Shown: piece after piece, positions 34,801-43,139 of the stretch
How positions within the stretch are numbered: position 1 is the stretch's first letter
Layout: every line of letters begins with the position of its first letter
The notes under the pieces: model-generated
What the model was told of the DNA's origin: nothing
What the model saw: only the letters and a program-made list of their open reading frames with translations
Database searches by the model: none
Assembly (NCBI GenBank): GCA_910577495.1
Contig: CAJTML010000002.1
Location: 9,580 to 73,579 of the forward strand
Direction of reading: 5' to 3'
Length of the DNA: 64,000 nt
Origin: an uncultured Eggerthellaceae bacterium
GTDB taxonomy: Bacteria > Actinomycetota > Coriobacteriia > Coriobacteriales > Eggerthellaceae
Position numbers and translations under genes: made by a program

Positions 34801-34959
34801 ATGGATAAAAAAGAAAAAGCTCGCAATAGAAAGATATCTGAGGCACTTAGCCATGACTGCAATATGGGCATGAACCCTGAATACATCAAGGCGAAAGAAG
34901 CGGCTGAGAAGAAGGCGAAGAAAGCCGCAGAGAAAGCAGCCAAGAAGAAAAACGCCTAA
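34801..34959 (+). CDS. Very small lysine/alanine-rich protein
   Basis: This 52-residue protein starts MDKKEKARNRKISEALS and ends in repeated lysine/alanine blocks (AEKKAKKAAEKAAKKK). An AAGGAG site lies eight bases before the ATG, which supports translation. The helical, basic tail could bind nucleic acid. It is the last gene of the tiny-gene run and is followed by a terminator. Confidence 0.6.
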   Translation: MDKKEKARNRKISEALSHDCNMGMNPEYIKAKEAAEKKAKKAAEKAAKKKNA

Positions 34960-34990
34960 AGCCACCCTTGCAATCTGCGAACCAAATAAT

Positions 34991-35041
34991 AAGAGCCGCA
35001 AGGTCGTTCCAGGAACACCGCCTGGCGCGCTAGCGGCTCTT
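34991..35041 (+). terminator. Structured terminator-like hairpin
   Basis: AAGAGCCGC (34991-34999) pairs with GCGGCTCTT (35033-35041); an inner CCAGG/CCTGG hairpin (35009-35013 with 35021-35025) is nested. The T tract is short. Confidence 0.6.
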
Positions 35042-35112
35042 AAAAGCAAAACTGCAACACCAATACTACCGAGACACAGTCAAAAAATCCATAGCTCTGA
35101 GCTATGATCAAT

Positions 35113-36705
35113 TTATTCATGCTTGAACAAATTGATAAGTTCAGTCTTTCCGCTGATTCCGAGTTTTGAATACACATGTCGGCAGTGAGTTTTTACCGTG
35201 GCGTTAGATATAAATAATTCTTTCTCTATCTTTGCTTGCGTTTGACCCTGTGCTAGCAAGAACATGACCTCTTCTTCGCGAAGTGTTAAACCATAACGTC
35301 GAGCCATTCGCGCGCATTCGTCTTTCAGCAATTCGGAAGAGGATCGATGGGTTGCTGGCAGATCATGAGCTGAATTGCTGATAGGTTCTATGCCCCACGA
35401 TTGATCAGTCTCGCGACTTGTTAAAAAGGTTGCGTAAGTGAGGCAAATAATGATGACCAGCACCTCTGAGACATCAAACTCACCAAGATGTATGACCATG
35501 CCAATTTCAAGTCTTCCTACGACCTCACCAAGAAATGAGCCGAGAAATCGGAGTGCTTGCACCGGCGCAAGGAGCCAAAGAGGATTTATATTGTGGCGAA
35601 ACGAAATCGTGCAAAGGGAAATACACACGAAAAATTGGATAAACATGAACCCAATCGTTGCGCAGTAGCCTCCAAGCAGTCCAATGACTGGCGAATGATG
35701 TCCAACCAAAACAACCGCCATTACAGCAAGCGGCAGTCCAACCCAATGGAACCACTTGAGATTGAACTTTACTTCCGTGAATGCAACGATAGCAAGCATG
35801 GCCAATGCGGTCAGTGAACCGCCGAGCAAATCAACTCGTATGCTTCCACTGGTATCAAAGAAGCACCGAGCATAGCCTGCAGTGAAAGCAAATATTGCGA
35901 TCAGCAATGCTGGCTTGAGCGGAAAACTCCAAGACTTGGTTGCAGATTGCGCCTCATCTTCATCGCTGGTGCTGAGGGGTTGTTGTAGCTCAATCTTGTC
36001 AGTTTGATTTAGAAGAGCGCAAAGAGCTAAGGGCAACAAAAGACAGATCATAGAGGTCATCATTGGTGAAGATAGCGAAAAGAGAATTCCTGGAACGGCC
36101 GTAGAAATTGCATTTGAAGCGACAAAGTAAAAAACCAGAGGAACAAACGATAGTTCAGCATACCGCGTAAGCCAGGCCATCATCAGAAATGACTGAGAAA
36201 AGCCCATGATGCTGGTAAATATTGCCAACAGGATAACAATGCCAAAACTACTCTCACCTGCGTCTACTGTTTGAATAATTGTGCAAGCGAATACGGTGCC
36301 AGTTCCAATAATGCTTGCAAGTAGTATTGCTCGGGTATTTCGCATGAGCATCAAAAATCGGCTTGCCTGAAATCCAATGAAGAGTAAGCTTGCTGATCGC
36401 GCCAGATAGAGAACGCTTGCAAGATTGATCCAGTTTCTTAACGGTACAACGCTTGAAGTAGATTGTGAAAGCGTATTCCACGCAAACAAGAACGCAAGAC
36501 CCACTAAAGGCCAGCGTGTACGAATAAGCTTTTTCGTTAATTCGCACGCCGCGAAAACATTGCTTAGTCCATGCCGTTTTGTTTTAGCCTTTGGCGGCAT
36601 TGGTTCTGTGGTTAGCGATTCGCTTAAACCAGTTGCTTCCTTCTCCACAGTAAGCCCTATCTTGGTTGTTGGCTTTTCTTCATTATACGCACTAGTTTCT
36701 GACAA
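35113..36705 (-). CDS. Membrane-spanning LuxR-family regulator
   Basis: The frame encodes up to 530 residues. After a soluble tail come about twelve hydrophobic segments between roughly residues 65 and 425. A C-terminal GerE helix-turn-helix follows (YGLTLREEEVMFLLAQGQ, then FISNATVKTHCRHVYSKLG). Such MFS-like/LuxR fusions are abundant in Eggerthellaceae, usually beside a flavin reductase, as here. The TTG at 36705 lacks a ribosome binding site; a GTG at 36648 preceded by AGGG may be the real start. It is divergent from the flavoprotein at 36884, its probable target. Confidence 0.85.
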   Translation of the reverse strand: MSETSAYNEEKPTTKIGLTVEKEATGLSESLTTEPMPPKAKTKRHGLSNVFAACELTKKLIRTRWPLVGLAFLFAWNTLSQSTSSVVPLRNWINLASVLYLARSASLLFIGFQASRFLMLMRNTRAILLASIIGTGTVFACTIIQTVDAGESSFGIVILLAIFTSIMGFSQSFLMMAWLTRYAELSFVPLVFYFVASNAISTAVPGILFSLSSPMMTSMICLLLPLALCALLNQTDKIELQQPLSTSDEDEAQSATKSWSFPLKPALLIAIFAFTAGYARCFFDTSGSIRVDLLGGSLTALAMLAIVAFTEVKFNLKWFHWVGLPLAVMAVVLVGHHSPVIGLLGGYCATIGFMFIQFFVCISLCTISFRHNINPLWLLAPVQALRFLGSFLGEVVGRLEIGMVIHLGEFDVSEVLVIIICLTYATFLTSRETDQSWGIEPISNSAHDLPATHRSSSELLKDECARMARRYGLTLREEEVMFLLAQGQTQAKIEKELFISNATVKTHCRHVYSKLGISGKTELINLFKHE

Positions 36706-36883
36706 GGGAAAACTAACGAAAAAGAGGAGGGATGATTTTTCTCAGTCCTTCGAAATCTGCTTTTCATACCTCCAGGTTTGACGCGCAATTGCAGAAATCG
36801 TGAGAGTCTAAAAACACGGCATGGTAGGAAATGCCACGCCAGTTGTTAGATAGGGGAAACCCGAATCCAAGGAGGAGAGCAGT

Positions 36884-38608
36884 ATGGAGAAGAAAATTTC
36901 ACGCCGTGGTTTCATAGGCGCATCAGCTGTCGGATTTGCTGGCATGACACTTGCAGGACTTGCGGGCTGTTCCGCTCCAGCTTCGAGCACAGATGATCTT
37001 GCTGCAACCGGCAAAGACGGCAGTGGCAACACGTCAGCTGAATTGCCCCGAGATCTTGATATGTATCAGATCAAAGACTCAATTGCAGAGATTGAACCGA
37101 TTACTGAGTTTGAGGCAGAAGAATCTTATGACATCGTGGTGGTTGGTGCTGGAACAGCGGGAACGCTTGCGGTATTAACAGCGCTTGATGAGGGTGCAAC
37201 AGTGTGCTGCTTGCAAAAAGAGTCAACGCCAGTGGCGCACGGCAACGGTTCTGCTGGAATCATTCGCGATGCATCTACCGATGCTGGTATTTTGCGTTGG
37301 ATGCAGAGTATTCGCAAAATGAACAACTATCGCGTGAATTGGGATTTGTTCAAGTTCTTTACGACGAATTCTGGCGAAACACTTTGCTGGCTTGATAAGA
37401 AATCCGAAGAAGCTGGTTACCCGGCAAGCGCTCATTCTGCAGCGACGGTAGTAACGTATGACAACGGAGATGTGTGCGCACTCTGCACGCATAATTTCGG
37501 AGTAAAGCCCGAAAACAACGGCAACCTGGTGAAAGCGCTGTGCGATATGGCAGAAAAACAAGGAGCCGTATTCCATTACAGTACGCCCGGTGTGCAGTTA
37601 GTTGTTGATAATGGTGCGGTAACTGGCGTAATCGGTAAAACCTCGACGGGGTATATCAAAGTCAATGCCAATAAAGCTGTCATCGTGGCAACTGGTGACT
37701 ATCAAAACAACCAAGCTATGGTTGAGCGTTTTTGCCCCGACGTGAAAGACCTGGCACGCAAGCAGCAAAACAAAACTGGCGACGGTCACATCATGTCTAT
37801 CATGGCAGGTGGTCATATGGTGAATGTGGGCCATGCTCATATGGTGCACGATGCAGACTCTGCAGGAAATGGTTTTTCGCCATTCCCGCTGCTGTGCCTC
37901 AATGCTAATGGCGAACGCTTCATGAACGAAGAGATGTCAATGCCAACCTGGAACGAAGGCTGTCGCGCGAATATCAATCAAGATGATCCTGGCGTGTTTG
38001 TCCGACTGTTTGACTCTAATTATCCTGAGTATTATCCCAAAGCGCCGGCAGCTGAAGATATGCAAATGTATATTCCAGGCGCCCAGGAAAATCCAACTGG
38101 CGTTTACAAAGATCTCATCGATACGCATGTATGCGATACTCTTGATGAGCTTGCCGAGGAACTTCGTGTTCCGGCAGATGCGCTGAAGAAGAGTGTTGCT
38201 CGTTGGAATGAGTTGTGCGAACAGGGTTCGGACGTAGATTTCGGACTGGCACCTGAAAACCTGCATCCAATTGATACGCCTCCGTATTGGGGAATTCGTC
38301 AATGGGTGCGCGTGACCGCAATCAATGGCGGCGTTGCCGTAGATGGAAACTATCAGGCAATTGATGCTGACAACAACCCAATCCCTGGTTTGTTTGTTGT
38401 AGGTACTACCGGTGGCGACCTCTGCGGTGGACCAGACTGGAATATGGGCTCTGGTGTTTCATGCGGGCACGTTATGACCTCAGGGCGTTATGCCACAATC
38501 TATGCACTCAATGGAAATTGGGAACCCTCCAACCCGGTGAGCTGGGATGAAGTGAAGGACAGCTATACCGACGGTATGCATGATACCGCTTGGGTGTGGC
38601 AACGTTAA
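36884..38608 (+). CDS. Tat-exported FAD-dependent reductase lipoprotein (fumarate reductase-like)
   Basis: This 574-residue protein has a twin-arginine signal (ISRRGFIG at 5-12) with lipobox LAGC (C29). The FAD-binding fumarate reductase/flavocytochrome c domain follows: VVVGAGTAGTLAVLTALDEGA near 84, NGSAGIIRDA, and the C-terminal FAD signature GLFVVGTTGGDLCGGPDWNMGSGVSCG near 512-538. There is no haem or FMN domain, so electrons must come from a separate donor. The substrate is unknown; fumarate, urocanate or acrylate-type acceptors are family options. A divergent LuxR gene probably controls it. Confidence 0.9.
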   Translation: MEKKISRRGFIGASAVGFAGMTLAGLAGCSAPASSTDDLAATGKDGSGNTSAELPRDLDMYQIKDSIAEIEPITEFEAEESYDIVVVGAGTAGTLAVLTALDEGATVCCLQKESTPVAHGNGSAGIIRDASTDAGILRWMQSIRKMNNYRVNWDLFKFFTTNSGETLCWLDKKSEEAGYPASAHSAATVVTYDNGDVCALCTHNFGVKPENNGNLVKALCDMAEKQGAVFHYSTPGVQLVVDNGAVTGVIGKTSTGYIKVNANKAVIVATGDYQNNQAMVERFCPDVKDLARKQQNKTGDGHIMSIMAGGHMVNVGHAHMVHDADSAGNGFSPFPLLCLNANGERFMNEEMSMPTWNEGCRANINQDDPGVFVRLFDSNYPEYYPKAPAAEDMQMYIPGAQENPTGVYKDLIDTHVCDTLDELAEELRVPADALKKSVARWNELCEQGSDVDFGLAPENLHPIDTPPYWGIRQWVRVTAINGGVAVDGNYQAIDADNNPIPGLFVVGTTGGDLCGGPDWNMGSGVSCGHVMTSGRYATIYALNGNWEPSNPVSWDEVKDSYTDGMHDTAWVWQR

Positions 38609-38629
38609 TCACGCGCAGTTGAGCTTAAG

Positions 38630-38666
38630 TGTCGGGAAAGGACCCCTCCTCTTTCCCGACATTTTT
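38630..38666 (+). terminator. Terminator of the flavoprotein gene
   Basis: An 11-bp stem TGTCGGGAAAG/CTTTCCCGACA with a ten-base loop is followed by TTTTT. Confidence 0.92.
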
Positions 38667-38741
38667 GTGCGCACAAACACCCAAGGGGGATAACGAAACC
38701 TTACGTGTTGGATCACTCAGATGACCTGCGCAAATAGAGCT

Positions 38742-38826
38742 AACCTACAATTTACGGAGTTTTTGACCCACCAATTGCGACGTTTTCAACCTACAATTTA
38801 CGAAGATTTTGACCCACCAATTGCGA
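38742..38826. repeat. Two tandem copies of a 39-bp direct repeat
   Basis: AACCTACAATTTACG..TTTTGACCCACCAATTGCGA occurs at 38742-38780 and 38788-38826, with a 46-base period and only two differing bases that I can see. It lies in the 387-base gap after the flavoprotein terminator. The gap holds no convincing gene. Confidence 0.85.
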
Positions 38827-38995
38827 AACACTCAACGCCTTCGCCAATTTTGAGGGCAGCGACACTCCGCGGTACCCATGTATGTAGTCATATGGTCAAT
38901 TGCGCGAATAGCTGCACTCGCGCGCGGCCTGCGCTGATATGATGAGACCACACAATTACAAGCAACAATCAAGCTTATAGAGAAAAGGATTCATC

Positions 38996-39535
38996 ATGGC
39001 AGATCGTGTTGTAGAAACTACTGAAAATGAAGTTCCTGAGATCCCGGAGATCTTGGAAAAGGTATTGCTGTTCTCCCTTGAGGAAGCAAAAGAGAAGATG
39101 GCTAATGGCGTTGACGTGGTGCCGTTTACCTCGCTGGTCGTCAAAGAAAACCTCTTCATTGAAAGCCATCCGGGCGAGTCAGCGGAGGAGTGCTTCGCCT
39201 TCGCAAAGCACACGGTTGAAAACGCACGCGGAGCTGACGCCTATGCATTCTGCTACGACGGTTACATTGAAACCGACGACGGCGTGAAAGATGCGCTCAT
39301 TGCAGAGGGCGGCGTTCCGGGTGAGGATCGCGGGTATGCCGTTGGCTACCTCTACACGCTGGCTGACGAGAAGCCGACCTTTGAAGAAGAGGTTGCCTAC
39401 ATTGGCGAATCACCGAACTTCATGAGCGAGCTCAAAGATGCTGATAGCTACAGCGAAGACGAGATCGACGAGAAGTACACCGAAGAAGATGAGATTGACG
39501 AAGAAGTTGAAGAGGTCGAAGAAGACGTCGAATAA
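38996..39535 (+). CDS. Hypothetical protein with acidic tail
   Basis: This 179-residue protein has a compact first 140 residues (ENLFIESHPGESAEECFAFAKHTVENARGAD, YCYDGYIET-like YAFCYDGYIETDDG, GYAVGYLYTL) that look like a small alpha/beta domain. The tail of about 40 residues is almost entirely aspartate and glutamate. AAAGGA precedes the ATG. It has no membrane segment and stands alone. I do not recognise the family. Confidence 0.75.
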   Translation: MADRVVETTENEVPEIPEILEKVLLFSLEEAKEKMANGVDVVPFTSLVVKENLFIESHPGESAEECFAFAKHTVENARGADAYAFCYDGYIETDDGVKDALIAEGGVPGEDRGYAVGYLYTLADEKPTFEEEVAYIGESPNFMSELKDADSYSEDEIDEKYTEEDEIDEEVEEVEEDVE

Positions 39536-39666
39536 GACTTCGCATAAGATCTGCGTGTACTGCGCATAAGATTTGTGGGTTGTTTGCATGAGGAATGCGA
39601 GCAACCCACATTTGATATATGCGAGATTGCGCTTGGATTGCTTCGCCAAACTTCGCCAAAAATATT

Positions 39667-39682
39667 TGTTTCACGTGAAATA
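39667..39682. other. parS-like site (one mismatch)
   Basis: TGTTTCACGTGAAATA differs from parS consensus only at base 15. It lies about 29 kb from the inferred origin, upstream of rpsF, in a 414-base gap that otherwise holds the S6 leader and promoter. Confidence 0.6.
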
Positions 39683-39868
39683 AATTCTGCTCTCATCTGT
39701 CAGGATGGACACGTTTACTCAGTAAGATCGCAGGACACAAGATAGTTGCTGCGTTAGGGTTTGCACCTTGAGACGTGTTTTTAAGGCAGTTCGGGAGTGG
39801 AATGTTGTGTGTTCAATCCGTGTAAATCAGCCGGCTGGGAACTAAAATGCCCAAAAGTTCGCACGGTT

Positions 39869-39877
39869 TGCTAGAAT
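39869..39877 (+). promoter_or_regulatory. Extended -10 promoter of the rpsF operon
   Basis: TGCTAGAAT matches an extended -10 (TGnTAnnaT). No clear -35 is seen. It lies 73 bases before the rpsF ATG and just before the leader hairpin. Confidence 0.5.
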
Positions 39878-39893
39878 AGTACAGCTAATTCCT

Positions 39894-39924
39894 GCCCCGG
39901 TGTGTGCCTTCACCAGCCCGGGGC
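39894..39924 (+). promoter_or_regulatory. Candidate S6:S18 leader hairpin
   Basis: GCCCCGG (39894-39900) pairs with CCGGGGC (39918-39924), and the interior CACC can pair with GGTG. It lies just upstream of the rpsF ribosome binding site. rpsF leaders with paired GC-rich helices bound by S6:S18 are known in many bacteria; the conserved bulge was not verified. Confidence 0.5.
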
Positions 39925-39949
39925 CGTATAGTCCAAAGGAGGTGAGCTG

Positions 39950-40243
39950 ATGAAGGCTTATGAATTGCTGTTTATTGTCGCTCCGTCAATCGACGAAGAA
40001 ACCCGTGGTGCTGTAATGGCGCGTATCGAGTCTACTATCGCCGAAGGCAAAGGTACGGTAGACAATGTCGACAACTGGGGCAAGCGTAAACTTGCTTATG
40101 AGATCGACGGTCTGACCGACGGTGACTACACTCTCATCGATTTCCATGCAGATCCTGACAATGTAGCTGAGCTCGATCGTGTTCTGCGCATCACTGATGC
40201 CGTAGTTCGTCACATGATCGTGAAGCGTACTGATCGCGATTAA
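39950..40243 (+). CDS. rpsF: 30S ribosomal protein S6
   Basis: This 97-residue protein starts MKAYELLFIVAPSIDEE; GKRKLAYEIDGLTDGDY and the end VVRHMIVKR are typical of S6, the partner of S18 on the 30S platform. AAAGGAGGTGAG precedes the ATG. It is first gene of rpsF-ssb-rpsR-rplI. Confidence 0.97.
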   Translation: MKAYELLFIVAPSIDEETRGAVMARIESTIAEGKGTVDNVDNWGKRKLAYEIDGLTDGDYTLIDFHADPDNVAELDRVLRITDAVVRHMIVKRTDRD

Positions 40244-40290
40244 GAAATTGAAGCACGAGTTTTACTCGTGCGCTGAGAAGAGGTAGAAAC

Positions 40291-40755
40291 ATGAGCATTA
40301 ACCGAGTGATTATTAGCGGAAACCTAACACGAGATCCTGAGCTTCGCCAAACCGCAAGCGGCATGCCTATTTTGGGCTTTGGTGTGGCTGTCAATGATCG
40401 TCGCAAGAATTCTCAAACTGGTGAATGGGAAGATTGCCCGAACTACATTGACTGCACGATGTTTGGTGCACGCGCCCAATCGCTTTCCCAGTATCTCTCA
40501 AAGGGCAGCAAAGTTGCCATTGAGGGCAAGCTCCGTTGGAGCCAGTGGGAGCGCGACGGCCAGAAGCGCAGCAAGATTGAAGTGATTGTTGATGAGCTTG
40601 AATTCATGTCAAGCCGCAATAATGATTCGTCACAAGGTGCAGCTGGCGGATACAACAGCTACCAACCGGTAACTGCTCCCGCACAACCTGCACAAACGAT
40701 GGCGCCGGTTATTGATGCTTCTGCTTCGGTTTATGACGAAGACATTCCGTTTTAA
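40291..40755 (+). CDS. ssb: Single-stranded DNA-binding protein
   Basis: This 154-residue OB-fold protein coats single-stranded DNA in replication and repair. The domain spans residues 1-110: MSINRVIISGNLTRDPELR, GMPILGFGVAVNDR, and YLSKGSKVAIEGKL. A flexible glycine/proline/glutamine linker leads to the acidic tip DEDIPF that recruits partner proteins. It lies between rpsF and rpsR, the standard order. Confidence 0.97.
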   Translation: MSINRVIISGNLTRDPELRQTASGMPILGFGVAVNDRRKNSQTGEWEDCPNYIDCTMFGARAQSLSQYLSKGSKVAIEGKLRWSQWERDGQKRSKIEVIVDELEFMSSRNNDSSQGAAGGYNSYQPVTAPAQPAQTMAPVIDASASVYDEDIPF

Positions 40756-40774
40756 CTTTTGAAAGAGGTTAGAT

Positions 40775-41035
40775 ATGGCCGATTACGCGAAGCAGCCGCG
40801 TCGCAAGTTCTGCCAGTTCTGCAAAGAGGACACGCAGTTCATTGACTACAAAGACACGCAAATGCTGCGCAAGTATGTTACTGATCGTGGAAAGATTAAG
40901 CCCCGTCGCGTTACGGGTGCATGCACTCAGCACCAGCGCGAGATTGCTAATGCCGTAAAGCGCGCACGTGAGATGGCTCTCATGCCGTACTCAGTTCCCG
41001 CTGTGAGCGGTCGTGGCGATCGTCGCGGACGCTAG
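40775..41035 (+). CDS. rpsR: 30S ribosomal protein S18
   Basis: This 86-residue protein has the conserved KFCQFCKED opening (cysteines for a zinc-binding version), [24 protein letters not shown] in the middle and [18 protein letters not shown] at the end. It pairs with S6 and may take part in operon autoregulation through the leader hairpin. Confidence 0.97.
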   Translation: MADYAKQPRRKFCQFCKEDTQFIDYKDTQMLRKYVTDRGKIKPRRVTGACTQHQREIANAVKRAREMALMPYSVPAVSGRGDRRGR

Positions 41036-41049
41036 GGCAAGGAGGAACT

Positions 41050-41604
41050 ATGAAGGTTATCCTGCTCCAAGAGTTGAAGGGCAAAGGCGGCGAAGGTGAC
41101 ATCGTTGATGTAACCCGCGGTTTTGCTAACAACTACTTGCTTCCCCAGAAAATGGCTGTTGAGGCTACCCCTGGTAACTTGAAGCAGCTCGAGCAGCGCA
41201 AGCACAACATTGCTAAGCGCGAAGAGACCCGTATTGCTAACGCTGAAGCTCTGAAGGCTCAGCTGGATGCAGCTACGGTAAAGATTGATGCGAAGGTTGG
41301 CGAAGAAGGCCAGCTCTTCGGTTCAGTTACCGCTCAGATGATTGCTGATGCAATCCAAAATGATCTGGGCGTAGAGGTTGACCGCCGTCGCATTGAGATC
41401 GGCTCTCCGATCAAGACCGCTGGTCAGCACAAGGTAACCGTGTCACTGTATCGCGACATCAAGGGTACCGTTACGGCACTTGTTGGTGTTGACGAGGCAC
41501 CGGTTGCTGAAGAGGAAGTTGTTGAAGAGGCTCCTGCTGAGGTTGTTGTTGAGGCAGAAGAGTCTGATGTTGATCCGGAATACCTGGAAGAGGTTTCTGA
41601 ATAA
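41050..41604 (+). CDS. rplI: 50S ribosomal protein L9 with acidic extension
   Basis: This 184-residue protein starts MKVILLQELKGKGGEGDIVDV and has RGFANNYLLPQ, the L9 signature. A long helix and a C-terminal domain (QLFGSVTAQMIADAI, RRRIEIGSPIKTAG) follow to about residue 148. The last 36 residues are an added valine/glutamate-rich tail (AEEEVVEEAPAEVVVE) absent from most L9 proteins. Confidence 0.96.
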   Translation: MKVILLQELKGKGGEGDIVDVTRGFANNYLLPQKMAVEATPGNLKQLEQRKHNIAKREETRIANAEALKAQLDAATVKIDAKVGEEGQLFGSVTAQMIADAIQNDLGVEVDRRRIEIGSPIKTAGQHKVTVSLYRDIKGTVTALVGVDEAPVAEEEVVEEAPAEVVVEAEESDVDPEYLEEVSE

Positions 41605-41633
41605 CACTTTGCAACATCTTGCATCATAAGCTA

Positions 41634-41675
41634 TGCCCCTTGCAGCGTTTGCAAAAGTGCTCAAGGGGCATTTTG
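41634..41675 (+). terminator. Terminator between rplI and dnaB
   Basis: TGCCCCTTG (41634-41642) pairs with CAAGGGGCA (41662-41670), followed by TTTT. The loop is 19 bases. Confidence 0.75.
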
Positions 41676-41718
41676 CTAACTTACAATTTGGTTGTCATCT
41701 CAAAAGGAGACGTTTCCA

Positions 41719-43131
41719 ATGCCCGCAGCGCAGCCCTACAATCCGGATTTTGCTCCCGAAGTACCTCGAGATCAGAATCAAAAAATTGATCCGCAAAATA
41801 TTGATGCTGAGAAATCGGTGTTGGCTGCGTGCATGCTGTCACAAGACGCTATTGATGAGGTCATTGCAAAGTTGGTGCCGCAAAACTTCTATCGCTTTGC
41901 GCATCAAACTATCTTTTCCTCTATGCTGGATTTGCAGCAGCGCCATATCCCCATTGACCATATTTCGTTAGCTGACAACCTCAAAGCCCAAGGACAACTG
42001 GAAAGCATTGGCGGACGAGCCTATTTAGCAGAGCTTGCTGACTTTACCTCAGCGCTTACCAATTGGAGAAACCACGCTGACATCGTGAAGCGCACCTCTA
42101 TGCTTCGCGATCTGTCTCGTGCAGGTTCTGCTATTTCAGCGCTTGCCTACGATGCACCTGATGATCTGGACGTGGTGGTTGAAGAGGCGGAAAAGACGCT
42201 CTTTGGCGTCACAGAAAAACGCGTATCATCCTCGTTTGAGAAGATGGATGTGCTTGTACAGAATGCCTACTGCTCCATTCAAGAACTCAAGCGTAACAAG
42301 GGCCAGTTTGCTGGCGTACCGAGCGGATTTGCTGACATTGATAACTTGTTCGGTGGATTCCGTGGGGGAGAGCTCATCATTTTGGCAGCTCGTCCGGCAG
42401 TCGGTAAAACCGCCTTCGCCCTCAACTTGGCTACCAACGCTGCACGCATGGGTTCCACGGTTGCATTTCTTTCTTTGGAAATGTCGAAAGAGCAGATCGT
42501 GCAACGTATATTGGCGGCCGAAGCACGCATTGCGCTGAGCAATATCAGGTCGGGCAACATTACTGATGCTGATGAAGGCGCCATTATTCAAGCGGCCAGC
42601 ACGGTATCCATGTTGCCGATGTTTTTGGATGACACCACCAATTTATCTATTTTGGAGTTGCGTGCGAAAGCGCGCCGTGAGCTGCGTGGTATAGACAAAG
42701 GCATCATCATTGTTGACTACCTGCAGCTCATGCAGCCGCCGCGAAGCCGATCAGACGGAAACCGCGCCGTTGAGGTTGCTGAGATTTCACGTGGTTTGAA
42801 GGTTCTGGCAAAAGAACTAAATATGCCAGTTATTGCGCTGTCGCAGCTCAGCCGCAGTATTGAGCAACGCGGCAAAGACAAGCGCCCCATGCTTTCAGAC
42901 CTGCGCGAATCTGGCGCTATTGAGCAAGACGCCGACATCGTTATGTTTCTAGATCGAAGCACCTCCGAGGAAGAGGCGCTCCTTGATTCACGCCCTGACC
43001 TGGGAACCGCAAAACTTATCGTGGCAAAACACCGTAATGGTGCCACGCGCGACATTACGCTTTCGTTTGTGCCTGAGTTCACCAAGTTCGGTGACTACTA
43101 CGACGAATCGCGTATTGTGCAATATGAATAG
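41719..43131 (+). CDS. dnaB: Replicative DNA helicase DnaB
   Basis: This 470-residue hexameric helicase unwinds the fork. The N-terminal domain shows AEKSVLAACMLSQDAIDEV near 34. The RecA-like part has Walker A ARPAVGKTAFALNLA near 226, FLSLEMSKEQIVQR, Walker B IIIVDYLQLM near 333, ALSQLSRSIEQR and RESGAIEQDADIVMFL. No intein is present. The ATG at 41719 with AAAGGAG upstream is preferred over an in-frame TTG at 41692. Confidence 0.97.
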   Translation: MPAAQPYNPDFAPEVPRDQNQKIDPQNIDAEKSVLAACMLSQDAIDEVIAKLVPQNFYRFAHQTIFSSMLDLQQRHIPIDHISLADNLKAQGQLESIGGRAYLAELADFTSALTNWRNHADIVKRTSMLRDLSRAGSAISALAYDAPDDLDVVVEEAEKTLFGVTEKRVSSSFEKMDVLVQNAYCSIQELKRNKGQFAGVPSGFADIDNLFGGFRGGELIILAARPAVGKTAFALNLATNAARMGSTVAFLSLEMSKEQIVQRILAAEARIALSNIRSGNITDADEGAIIQAASTVSMLPMFLDDTTNLSILELRAKARRELRGIDKGIIIVDYLQLMQPPRSRSDGNRAVEVAEISRGLKVLAKELNMPVIALSQLSRSIEQRGKDKRPMLSDLRESGAIEQDADIVMFLDRSTSEEEALLDSRPDLGTAKLIVAKHRNGATRDITLSFVPEFTKFGDYYDESRIVQYE

Positions 43132-43139
43132 AGCGTCCC

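Noticed and set aside
33652..34959. Integrated element bounded by a tRNA-Ser direct repeat
   Set aside because: No second copy of the tRNA 3' end and no integrase gene are visible, so I report only the small-gene run.
34991..35041. Possible riboswitch or small RNA
   Set aside because: The nested hairpins at the end of a gene run fit a terminator better and show no conserved core of a known riboswitch.
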